From Vesta saturnalis (taxonomy: Eukaryota; Arthropoda; Insecta; Coleoptera; Lampyridae): a DNA stretch of 64,000 nucleotides. The translations under genes and the position numbers were made by a program. The notes beneath the pieces are model-generated. The model was not told the DNA's origin. It ran no database searches and saw nothing but the letters and a program-made list of their open reading frames with translations. Location: assembly GCA_036346205.1 (NCBI GenBank), contig JARFJB010001278.1, forward strand, positions 1,448,001-1,512,000, given 5' to 3'. The number at the start of each line of letters is the position of its first letter. The stretch's first letter is position 1. Positions 21,430 to 33,934 of the stretch are shown here, piece after piece.

Positions 21430-22100
21430 CAACTTTCTGATTCACTACTGCAACATCCGCGGTATCAGGTCTAATCTTAATGCTATTCACCAACATCTTG
21501 AACAATTACAACCTGATATATTGTTTCTATCTGAAACACAAGTCTCCTCTGAAAGCCCCGAGTCACCCGACTTGCAATTTCCTCAATACCATCTTCACTC
21601 TAACTTTCGATATAAATGAGGCGTATGTGCGTACATCAAGGACAGAATTGCTTGCAAGAGGGTTTCTTCCTTAGAAAATAAAAATTTTGACGTGATTTGG
21701 TTTAAACATTCTGGTCCTAATTTTGTGAAATTCTACTGTTGCATTTATAGGTCTCCTAATCACAGCAACTTTCAAGACTTCTTCGATTACCTTAGTATGA
21801 AAGTTGACTATCTCCTGTCTCAGTTTCCATCTTGCGATATCTCATTTGTAGGCGATTTCAATGTTCATAACTCTAATTGGCTTCAATTTTCATCTACTAC
21901 AAATCCCGCTGGTCATAGTGCAGAAACTTTTGCTATTTCATGTGATCTCACACAAATGATTTCTGAACCCACAAGAATCCCTGATAACCCTAACCATACT
22001 CCACATCTTCTAGATCTCTTTCTTACATCAAACCCGCTTGTTTATAAAACTTCCGTTCTTTCGCCTTTAGGTCTTCCGACCATTGTCTAATAAAAATCAT
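21430..22100 (+). pseudogene. LINE AP-endonuclease, one nonsense codon and one frameshift
   Basis: Runs from FLIHYCNIRGIRSNL (catalytic Asn region) through LQPDILFLSETQ (catalytic Glu), then an in-frame TGA at 21617-21619. The same frame continues with GVCAYIKDRI, KFYCCIYRSPNHSN and CDISFVGDFNVHN (the GDFN motif) to NPNHTPHLLDLFLTSN. A frameshift near 22070 separates this from SSDHCLIKI, the terminal SDH catalytic motif. The fold is otherwise complete, so the copy has few lesions. Confidence 0.85.
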
Positions 22101-22653
22101 TTCTACTGTACCTAATTCCACTGTTGTTCGCAAAACCGATAGAACCTTGTGGTGTTTTAAGTCAGCTCGATGGAGTGATTTACGGGATTTCTTTGCAACC
22201 TTTCCATGGCGTGAATATTGTTTTAAGTCGTCCTCTTCTTCGGACATCGCTCTTTCAGTATCTGAAGTCATCCTCATGGGAATGGAGTTATACATTCCGA
22301 AACAACAGTACCGTGTAGGTCATTCACGTTCCCAACCCTGGTTCAATAAGGCTTGTTCTGATGCAATAGCTTTAAAAATAAATGTTACATTAAATGAAAA
22401 TCTAATAAATCGGTTGACAGTCATGTAGAATACGTTGGTGCTAGAAATATCTGCAAAAGTGTCATCACTAAAACTAAAAAGTTGTTCGAACAACGAAAAT
22501 GCAATGAACTAGCTACATCTCCTTTAGGCAGCCGTAAATTTTGGTCTTTAGCAAAAGCCATTAGCAAAAACTTTCGAACATCTTCATTTTCCCCCCCTGA
22601 CATCTATTGACGGATCGGTAGTTGCTGATTCTGTAGACAAAGCCAACGTTTTT

Positions 22654-24265
22654 GTGGATTTGTTTGCATCAAACTCGTGTCTCAATGATTCTGGAAAAGA
22701 TGTGCCCCTAGTCAACTCTTCTTCATACGCTATGAAACCAATTCATTTTCGGTACAAGCTCTTGGAATCGATCATCAGTAGGCTTAATCTCAATAAGGCG
22801 ACTGGCCCAGACGGTATCCCAGCTATTGTCTTAAAGAAATGTTCCCCCGAACTAGTACCAGTCCTATCTAAGCTCTACACGATCTCTATATCTTCTGGGG
22901 AATTCCCTTCATCATGGAGGTTAGCAAATGTTCAACCTATTCCCAAAAAAGGTGATAAGACCCATCTCTCAAATTACAGACCAATTGCCATCACTTCCAT
23001 TTTGTCTAAAATCATGGAAAAAGCCATCAATCAGCAACTGCTCACGTTCCTTGAAACTAACACACTCCTTAGTGACCACCAATATGGGTTTAGGCAAAGT
23101 CGTTCAACAGGCGATCTTCTTTCATATGTGACCCAAGTTTGGAACAATACAGTAGAGCAGTCCGGTGAAACAGTTGTAGTCGCTTTAGATATCTCAAAGG
23201 CATTTGACCAAGTTTGGCATAAGTGTTTACTTGCCAAACTCACCTCGTTTGGGTTAAATGATACGCTCATCAACTGGGTTTCTAGTTTCCTTGATAAAAG
23301 ACGAATACGTGCCGTAGTTGATGGCTTTTTTTCAAAAGAAGTTAGCATTAACGCGGGCGTACCACAGGGATCCGTTATAGCGTCCTACACTTTTTCTGCT
23401 GTACATAAACGACCTTATTTCTTCAACAACTAACCCCATCCATTGCTTTGCTGACGATAGCACTCTTCACTGTAGTTCATCTCAGTCTACTCATAGTGAT
23501 AATCCACCTTCTATGTCAAATCAAGAAATTAAAGCTGAAATGGCAAATTCAATCAACAAAGACATTCAACGTATTCTCGAATGGGAAAGCAATAATCTAG
23601 TTAAATTTAATGCTAACAAAACTCAGTGTTGCCTTATGTCCGCCAAAAAAGATCGATCATTTCCTGTTGTAAGTATGAATGGCTCAGTTCTTAAGTTTTC
23701 AGACTCTATTACTCTGTTGGGTATGACTGTATCTTCAAATCTCTCATGGGTTGACCATCTTCTGTCAGCTACCAAAACAGCTGCTCGTAAAATAGGCTTT
23801 TTGTACAGATCTAAGCAGTACTTTACCTCTCGACAACTCCTTCTGCTGTATAAGGCCCAAATTCGGCCTCATCTGGAATATAATTCTCACCTTTGGGTTA
23901 GTGCTCCCCAATACGCTTTCGATATCGTTGATAGTATTCAAAAGAGAGCGATTAGGCTTATAAATGACCCGTCCTTAACTTCTCACATACAGTCCCTTGA
24001 CCATAGAAGGATGGTTTCAGTTCTTTCTTTGTATTATCGTTATTACAACGGATATTGTGCTGGTGAATTACATTCTTTGATACCATCTCCGGCTATCTTT
24101 GCGAGAAACACTCGATTCGCTCATTCACATCATCAGTATGCAGTACAAATCTCCACTTGTCGTACCAAACGGGCGCAATCCACCTTTTTCTACACGGCTT
24201 CTAAACTCTGGAATGATCTCCCTAGTTCCTGTTTTCCTCTCACTTATGATATGAGAAAATTTTAG
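22654..24265 (+). pseudogene. LINE reverse transcriptase, one frameshift
   Basis: The frame at 22654-23433 holds NKATGPDGIPAIVL (GPDGI), NYRPIAITSILSKIMEKAI, DHQYGFRQSRST, VVALDISKAFDQVWH (first catalytic Asp) and NAGVPQGSVIA. One frameshift at about 23385 then leads to a FLLYINDLI segment and CFADDST at 23444-23464 (catalytic DD). Further on come NKTQCCLMS, LGMTVSSNLSW, the KAARKIGFLYRSKQYF-type thumb and RPHLEYNSHLW. The end at 24265 is a premature or natural stop before a few more matching residues. Apart from the frameshift the domain is complete. Confidence 0.88.
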
Positions 24266-24549
24266 GTAGCTGTTCATAGGCATCTATTGGCAATTCATTA
24301 TCCCTCTATCCATACTCCTAAGTGTTCCTGAGTGCTTTAGCACGATAGGCCTTATTTAGCCTGGTTAGGTCCACAATCATAAAAAAAACTGTGCATTAGG
24401 AATACATTGTACAACATGTATGCACAAAGTGAGTACCATCTGACGTGTATATGTTCCCACATCTGAAATGATTTTATTTACAAAAAAGCATGTCACAGTT
24501 GAAGCTCTAATGCTGAACTCCGTGACAGTCATGCTTTATTAAGTGACAG

Positions 24550-25260
24550 AAGCTTATATCGTGCATTATACACATTAGGACTCAAGTTCAAAAAAGATTC
24601 TAAACGTAGACCTTTATAAAACGAAACAGCAGAAATGCGAACGCATTTTCTCAAACGATACATTTAAGAGATCGATTCACCTAGCCAAAACTAAATAGTA
24701 GCTATGGATGAAGCATGGATCTACTCAAAGGAGATACAGGCAAAAGTCGTGGCAAGATGATGACGTAAAGAGTGTACGGAAACCTCAGGGCTATGATGGT
24801 TAACGCTTTATTGTTATTCATGCAAGTCGGGTACAGGATTTATAGAAAATGTATCCCTATTATTTTCTTCAAAATCATTAAAAGATTATCATGGTGAAAT
24901 GAATAGAGATCTGTTTAAAAAATGGCTTATTGAGCATTTGTTAAATAATTTAGAAGAACCTAATTATTATGGACAATGCAACGTACCACACAATATTATT
25001 TGAGAAGGTACCATCATCATCCTGGACAAAGCCTAACATGATTTTCTGGTTAACACAAAAAAATATTAGTTATGAACCCACATTATTTAAAACTGAACTT
25101 TATTAACTTACTAAATCTCGGCAAATCATTAGAAGCTATGGACATGAAGTGCTACGATTGCCATCGTATCAATTGAACTCATATAGGCATATGCAAAAGG
25201 GTATTACGCTAAACACATTGGAAGAGATGGTTCTGATACGGATAGTGACTAAAAATTTGG
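24550..25260 (+). pseudogene. DDE transposase catalytic part, split by LINE
   Basis: Continuation of the gene whose N-terminus lies at 20857-21150. Across several frames I read YTLGLKFKKDSKRR, then MDEAWIYSKEIQAKSWQDDD (first catalytic Asp; the copy appears to lack the usual aromatic residues around it), DYHGEMNRDLFKKWL, then IIMDNATYH, the second catalytic block. Finally there is YGHEVLRLPSYQLNSY, where relatives have a P-Y-x-x-x-x-N-P-I-E ending. The final acidic residue is not visible. Many stops intervene, so it is long dead. Confidence 0.65.
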
Positions 25261-26515
25261 TACTTTAAGTTTATTGTTACAACAATAAATAGTTTAGGTA
25301 ATTTTAATTATTTACTTGGCATAATAAGAACTGTAACAACGGTAATTTTTCTAAGATCAACACAAATACATACCTTGTAATTCTGTGGTCACATGAAATA
25401 AGGTTGAGACTTCATAACACAAAGATCTCTAGTACCAAAAAAATAAGCTTAAAAATTAGGTATGTCTCCAAAGCAAGCAAAACATATGGACCTTACCATT
25501 CTGTACATTATTCATTATGGAGATAATTTATGTATTCTTTTAATGTTCTACTTCTCAACATATTTTTTAATATTAGTTATAAGAAAATCTTATACCCAGT
25601 ATACTACTATCAACTCATTCATACTACACTAATATATCTCTGGTATGTCAACTTTCAAATTTATAAGATCTATGGATCTGTTTGTTTAAAGGATATAAGT
25701 TCACTTTAGTCGTGGTTATTAGATTGCGGTTTCGCTCTAAAGGCATAAGTACATTTATATTTTTTAGTTCACTAAAACAATCAACAGCAAACATTAAATT
25801 TAATTAGAATAAGAAATATGCATTTTTCTGATGGAATAAGTTTAGTTATATCTTATTGATAGGCTTACTGTAGCTAGACTTTTGTGATGCAAAATGTAAA
25901 GGTTACAAATTAGTTTCATAATCCATTAATAACTAAATTTGGGTAAATGTCAACATCCCTCTATTGTACCGGGTGAGTCATTAAGGAAGGACGCCGGCTA
26001 TATCCCAGAAACCGCTTATGTTACGACAAAAAAAAAATTCTTCAGTAAATGTTGGAAATATCGTATTGTATAAGAAGTTTTTCTCTTCCACAGGTTTTCC
26101 GTAGGGGGAGCTGCGAAAGTTGTCAGACAAACACGTGATTATCTTCGGAACCAGTCATCGAATCTTAAAATCTTAAAATGTAATTGGAAAGGGCTTTTCT
26201 TGCGCTATTCGTTGATGTATTAAAAAGTTAAGTTTAATTAACGAACAAGAAGCTAGAGGACGCTTTCCAAATATTGCTGAAATTTTAGCGATTTTCTTCA
26301 AAATATTAAATAGAAAGATAAATTTTCTATATTTTAGTCAGAAAAAGTATAAAATTTCGCCTATACCCTGAACATTTCAAGTCGATATCTCTGTTGGTTT
26401 CAATTTTATACCTACTTTAAATTTAGATCCAAAAACAATAAAACGCAAAGTTTTTTGACATAATGGTTTATTACTTAGGCCAGCTTTTATAAACACGGGT
26501 TAACCCTTCCCCGAG
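25261..26515. other. no recognised gene
   Basis: AT-rich. At 25968 a TACCGGGTGAGTCATTAAGG sequence resembles a mariner-type TIR tip, but no partner was found. Confidence 0.4.
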
Positions 26516-26574
26516 AGTTAACCCCAGAAATTCGATAATACTGACAGTTATTATCATCGAGTTTCTGGGGTTAG
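26516..26574. repeat. 59-bp near-palindrome
   Basis: The left arm GTTAACCCCAGAAATTCGAT and the right arm (ATCGAGTTTCTGGGGTTAG) are reverse complements over about 20 bp, with a short AT-rich centre containing CTGACAG. Possibly a minimal palindromic repeat relic. Confidence 0.7.
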
Positions 26575-26578
26575 TTTA

Positions 26579-26890
26579 TTACCGGGTGGACCATCGAAAA
26601 TTAACAAGAGATGAGTAGTACGCCATTACTCAGTGGCGACCTAAATGCTCAAATCGTCTGCCATCATTATCAATACACAGTTGCAACCGCTGTTGCATTG
26701 ACAAAACAGTGGCTTCTATCTCCGCTGTGGAGAGGGTGCGAATGGAATTTCTTATCCTAATGACCATATTTTCAGGCGTAGTTGGCCTGGTTGTAAAAAC
26801 AAGGTCCTTTATTCTTCCCCAAAAATAAAAATGTAAACAAGTTAGATCGGGGGACCTAGAAGGTCAAATATTTTAATTTCACTTTTCTTG
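26579..26890 (-). pseudogene. mariner transposase C-terminal scrap
   Basis: The minus strand gives VPRSNLFTFLFLGKNKGP, a decayed form of the PRSPDLTPLDFFLWG block. It is followed by an AEIEATVLSMQQRLQLCI segment and a terminal NDGRRFEHLG, typical mariner C-terminal features. CCGGGTGGACCATCGAAAAT at 26581 looks like the TIR tip of the same element; the other end is not recognisable. Confidence 0.6.
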
Positions 26891-27780
26891 TTTTTTCTCT
26901 TTTGAGTATTAGCATAATTTCTTTTTATCAACGCAATTTATAATTTTGAGCTTGTAATCAAGGCTTAGGTGGTAAATCAATCAGGCTACATTATTTTGCT
27001 TTGAGAATCTCGGCCAAAGGTCGTGTATTGTTTCCATTTGAGAACACGATTACTCCAAATTTAAACTAAAATAAGCAATTATTTGTTTGATTTTTATCTC
27101 TAAAGGGAAAGATCAATTGCCACGATGGTTAAACGAAACATGCCTAGCAATAAACTAGCACCTTCTTGTAGATTAAGGGTATGATTTTCCGCCAAGCAGT
27201 TAATAATATTCTGTATACGTGTTTATGGTCTAGTATAGTAGGTTTTTTAACGCACGCTCTCTATTGGGGTGCTATGATTATCGTCATACTGTCACGTGTG
27301 GTTGAAGTTTGCCGCAGATACTTTTTTTTCGAATATTTGGATATTTAGAATGTACATGTAGAATTTTAAATTAAAACGTTGTTACCGGGAATTATTATTT
27401 TAAAATTGTTATCGCAGTTTCGAAAGGAATTAAATTTCATAATGGTTGAAAAGAGTTTTTAAGTAACATAAACTTTACCTGCGACAAGTTAAGCACATAA
27501 TTGTACAACTCAAGCCAGCATTAATGCATCTGCTTTTTTTCACGCAACCCTGTTTGCAGTTGCAAGTTTCTTCCAGCCTCATAGGTCGAGTTTTAAAGAT
27601 TATTCTCGCTATATTTGTAATTGCAGGGAAGTACGTCGGGAATGTTGTTACGCTGCAGCTGATGCAGCTTGATAAAACTACAGTGCTGTTTTCTTGGCCA
27701 ACTAATTTATTAAAACTAGCGTATCATTGCTCGCTTAGGCTGCGTTCTTATGGTTGAAGTTTCTAAAGTTCCAGTATAAA
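26891..27780. other. no recognised feature
   Basis: A 77-codon hydrophobic frame at 27524-27757 has no recognisable domain. Confidence 0.4.
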
Positions 27781-27789
27781 CCTCTCACT

Positions 27790-28690
27790 AGCTTTCCCAA
27801 TTTCCTCAAGGGTTGCTTTTGGGTTGCTAAAAACATCTACGATACTATCAAGGTATTTGGCAATATGGAAATATTGTCAAGACAAACTCATTATTATGTT
27901 CGTTTACAACGTGAAGCTATTGAGATGTATACACACCCTAATAATATTAATAGACAAGAAGAAAATATCCGTTTAAGTAGGTGTTGACATCTTATAATTA
28001 AACAAAGGGCATAATGATACGTCTTGATTTTGATTTTAATTTTGACTTTTGGTATGTCTAGGTTTTTTGTTGTGTTTCCTAGACCTTGAAGCAAATGCTT
28101 TACCAATTATATGTTAAATTACCACAGCACTATAATTTAAGATAAGCAGTTGAACTTAAGATTAAAATTAAAAAAAACAAAAAACAAAAAACGTTCTACA
28201 TTATGCTTTTCATTGTTAATAACACTTGCAATTATTAGGTTCAACTGGATTACTTTATTTGATGTCATGTTTATATTTGTGAATGCTTCTATCATTTTCA
28301 AATTGATGTTTTTGACAACTTTACACTTACATCATAACTTGATTAAATTTTGTTAAATGTATTTCTGGCTGCAATTTTTCATTTTTAGACTTCGCCGTTA
28401 GAGGGTGTTCTAATTTGTCATCTTTAAGACAGTTTAACAATATTTGATTTTTAATGACCTACTTATTCTTTATTAAAATTTAATTCTACAGTTGGCTTTA
28501 TACGTTCCCTAAACTGTTATATTAATAGCAGGCTGATGTTTATGTTTTAACTTTTCAACTTTGACAAAATTGTTTTCAACATCTTTAACAATTTAAATAG
28601 ATATTACTACTGACGAAGATAACTGTAAGTGTTATCGAAACATTTAGATTGTATAATTTAAAATACACCATTAAAAAATCCAAGAAAGTA
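27790..28690 (+). mobile_element. Penelope-like element 3' end (copy B)
   Basis: Plus-strand copy of the family seen at 120-1370. Coding remnants at 27790-27985 include MEILSRQTHYYVRLQREAIE, the C-terminal end of the GIY-YIG domain. The non-coding tail to about 28690 mirrors 130-720 of copy A in inverted orientation. The reverse transcriptase and most of the nuclease are missing, so this is a strongly 5'-truncated insertion. Confidence 0.78.
28610..28653 (+). ncRNA. hammerhead-ribozyme-like core in PLE tail
   Basis: CTGACGA at 28610-28616 fits the CTGANGA core. After one extra A, GATAAC and GTTATC (28618-28623, 28631-28636) form a six-base-pair stem II with a seven-base loop. GAAA follows at 28637-28640. 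ACA (28640-28642) can pair with TGT (28650-28652) as a short stem III, giving a GTA cleavage triplet ending at 28653. Stem I is weak: T54-A09 and A55-T08, then mismatches. Type I hammerheads in PLE terminal regions are established knowledge; activity here is inferred. Confidence 0.6.
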
Positions 28691-30888
<2,198 letters not shown>

Positions 30889-31467
30889 CAATGTGTCCCA
30901 TATTCGCTTCTCTATAAAGGGATCTCGGCTTCTGTTATAGTTACGGCAAAGGTTTTTAGCCAGTAAATCCGAAATGGTTAATTTGACAGCTGTCACAATG
31001 TGAGATTATTCGGACACTTTTTTAAGACTTATAAGATGGCGTTTATGACATGTCACAATCGTCTTTTGTTATCCCACAATCTGCCTAAACTTTCATTTTT
31101 CTTATTGCCGCTGTATTGGATTTTGCGATTTTTTGAAAGAGCGCAATATTCTCAGTTTAGTGATGTCTCACAACTGCATAAAAGTTTAGAGTTTCATCGA
31201 AATATCACACTTTCTAAAGTTAGGTCTTATTTATTATTAGTAGGCCATGATTTATTTGTCGCACAATAACATTAATAAATAATGTATAAAATTCTTTGAA
31301 ATTTCAATAAAACATGAAATTAAATAACGACCTCTCAACAAGACAGATGTTTTGGGACAAATTCCCAGCTATAAGTGTGTTAAAAATAAAGCCAGAAAAA
31401 TCGTCATTAATTTAATTAATACTAGTATCTTTGAACAACCTACAATAAAATTACAATTACAATTAAT

Positions 31468-32427
31468 TTACATATTTGAAAAATGACGTCCATTTACATC
31501 GAGACATTTTTGACAATTGGTGACTGTTTTTCGTACAACCCTAGCAAGTGTATTTCCGTTAACACTATTTCTAAATGTATCCAAAACTCTCTGTCTCAGG
31601 ATTTCTATGGTCGCAGGAGGATCAAACTCATAGACCTCATTCTTTGTGTGACCCCAGAGGTAGAAATCCAAGGGCGAAAGGTCAGGGGATCTAGGAGGCC
31701 AAGATATTGGACCATTTAATGCAATAATTCTTCAAACTGCTCCCTTAAGAAGTTCCTGACTTGAATGGTGTTGTGTGCCGGACATCCATCCTGTTGAAAC
31801 CAGGTTCTTCTGAACTCATCTTCGGTGAGAGTAGCTCGTAAAGCCGGCACAACCTGGTTTCGCAAAAGCTCTAGGTACCTCTGTACGTTTAAGTTATAGT
31901 CAAACAAAAATGGTCCTATAAGTCGATTTCCTGCAATGATTAATAATTTATAATACATAGGTGCCCAATTAAAATAGGTAAGTTAGATTAAATTACCAAT
32001 AATCCCACACCAAACGTTACTTCCAAATCTGGTCTGTAGACGTCTCTCTGCCACTTCGTGAGGGTTTTCTACAGCCCAATGATGAATGTTGTGCTTATTA
32101 AAAACTCCACAATTCGTAAACCTACTCTCATCAGACCACAAGACATGATTAACAAAATCGGGATTTTCATTACACTTTCTAGTATACCACTCGCAGAAGC
32201 GCATTCGTCTTGGAAAATCAGTTTCCTTAAGTCCTTGAACTATTGTGGGTTTGTATGGATAGTAGTTATTTTTTTTTTAACACTCTTTGTACCGTTGATT
32301 TTGACACACGAATTTCCCGTTCTACCGTTCTTACCGATGTACTGGGGTTTTCGTTGACAGCTTGTAAAATGTTTCTGTCAGGATTTTCATTATCAATATT
32401 GTATTTCAGGTTGTTCGAAGGCTCCAT
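31468..32427 (-). pseudogene. mariner transposase with 66-nt intron, frameshifted
   Basis: Starts at ATG 32427 with NENPSTSVRTVE and VSKSTVQRVL, a helix-turn-helix; the usual first DNA-binding helix seems missing. After a frameshift in a T-rich run (about 32270) the frame at 32204-31997 has MRFCEWYTRKC, VLWSDESRFTN (first catalytic Asp) and FGSNVWCGIIG. A canonical intron (GTAATT...TTGCAG, 31996-31931) interrupts the G-N-R codon run. Exon 2 has WFQQDGCPAHN (second Asp) and, after a frameshift near 31715, WPPRSPDLSPLDFYLWG (third Asp), again about 41 residues on. The C-terminus ends NCQKCLDVNGRHFSNM at 31468. Confidence 0.82.
31931..31996 (-). other. spliceosomal intron in mariner transposase
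   Basis: 66 nt, GT-AG, removing it restores the conserved VWCGI...RLIGPF transition between the two catalytic Asp blocks. Without removal the frame hits a stop at once. Confidence 0.7.
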
Positions 32428-33173
32428 AGTTAATTAAATTAATTACAATTTTTCTGAAGTGGGTTTTATGAGGCTGCCGTCGTTCGGGGTACATCTCCAA
32501 ATACCTCGCTGAGGTAATGTCGGTATTTCTGTTTAACTGCAAGTAAAGCGCTAACATGTCTAACTTTTCTTCATTTTCAACAGGCTTTTACAATTTGTGT
32601 GTCACGTTTATGTTTTTAATGACAGAAAAGCGTACTACTTATGAAAACACTACTTAGAATTAGTTAACGTCAAAGTCAGAGCTACCTTATATGGAAAAAA
32701 TGAAACTCAATTTTACTGACAAATAAATCATGTCCTACTAATAATAATAAATAAGACCTAATTTTAGAAAGTGTAATATTTCGATGAAACTCTAATCTTT
32801 TATGCGCTCTTTCCAAAAATCGAAAAATCCAATATGGCGGCCATAAGAAAAATGAAAGTTGAGGCAGATTGTGGGATAACAAAAGACGATTGTGACATGT
32901 CATACACGCCATCTAATTCGTCTTAAAAAATTGTCCGAATAATCTCACATTGTGACAGCTGTCAAATTAACCATTTCGGATTTACTGGCGAAAAACGAAA
33001 TCCGCCATTTTCGGTTTTTCGCCGATATTTTCAAAACCAATTGACCGATCGTAAATCTGAAACCGGATATCGAATGCTCTAAGCTTCCTCTAAAGCTTTC
33101 CCCATTTAACCTTTGCAGTAAGTATAACAGGAGCCGAGATCCCTTTATAGAGAAGCGATTTTGGGACACATTG

Positions 33174-33722
33174 TATATATAGTGCTTATTTCGATCGCTC
33201 ATTGCTCGAAATGCATTGAATAAAATAAAATAAGTAAAAGAACCTTTTTTTTAGAGAATTTTATAAGGAGCATGTTTAGTAAGTATACAATTTTCTGTGC
33301 GGCCAATAGTTTCTGAGGAACACCAACTTAGTGCGCATTAAGGGCGGTTTTTGAGGGTGAAGCTCACACTTCCAACTTGGGAACTTTTTTGATTTTGAAA
33401 ACTATCCCCTTGGTGCCTATAATCTCCAAATAGCAAAACTTTGTAATTTTTTTTCTAATTATGCTAATATCAATGTACTATGTGCATTACTGTTTTCAAT
33501 AAATAAACCGACCTACCTTTCCTTACTTAATATTCAAAAATGTATAATGGGATCAGTAATCAAAAGTAAACACGTAAATACGTGAGTATTCTGATATTTT
33601 CTTTTGCGTTTCACTTATCTACGTTACATGGTAAACGCCGAATGTAATTTGTATTACTTAATTGCATAAATAGCTGACAAATGGTGTAAAGCAGTCAACT
33701 TCAGTTACATTAACGGACGCAT
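33174..33722. other. no recognised feature
   Basis: Spacer between mariner and hAT; nothing coding or repetitive noticed. Confidence 0.5.
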
Positions 33723-33934
33723 GTTAAGGTCAACCGCGGATCTAGACCAACTAGTTGGGGTGGCATAGTATAGACAAAAAACTAACCATGGATTCTTATA
33801 AGCGTTTATATAAATTAAAAAAAAAGAGTTTTTTATAACTTCTAAATGCCTATACCCACTACAATCATATACCTACTATAATAATAATTATATTACAAAA
33901 CTAAATCAATTCTGCGTCGTTGAGATGCGAATCA

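Larger units (their letters stand above)
21175..24390 (+). mobile_element. jockey/CR1-like LINE inserted in a transposase gene
   Basis: Plus-strand LINE with endonuclease (about 21430-22100) and reverse transcriptase (22650-24265), ending in a short A-run at about 24380-24387. No ORF1 is visible, so the copy is probably 5' truncated. It separates the N-terminal and catalytic halves of one DDE transposase, so it inserted later. The start at 21175 is approximate and no clean target-site duplication was found by eye. Confidence 0.82.
30889..33173 (-). mobile_element. mariner element with very long inverted repeats and an intron
   Basis: 2,285-bp element bounded by TA at 30887-30888 and 33174-33175. 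Its ends, CAATGTGTCCCA... and ...GGGACACATTG, start inverted repeats that remain alignable for about 370 bp on the left (30889-31265) and 470 bp on the right (about 32700-33173). The right arm holds about 105 bp missing from the left arm near 30950. The minus-strand transposase has a 66-nt intron. The right arm also carries a CGGTTTTTCGCC sequence within the extra segment. Confidence 0.9.
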
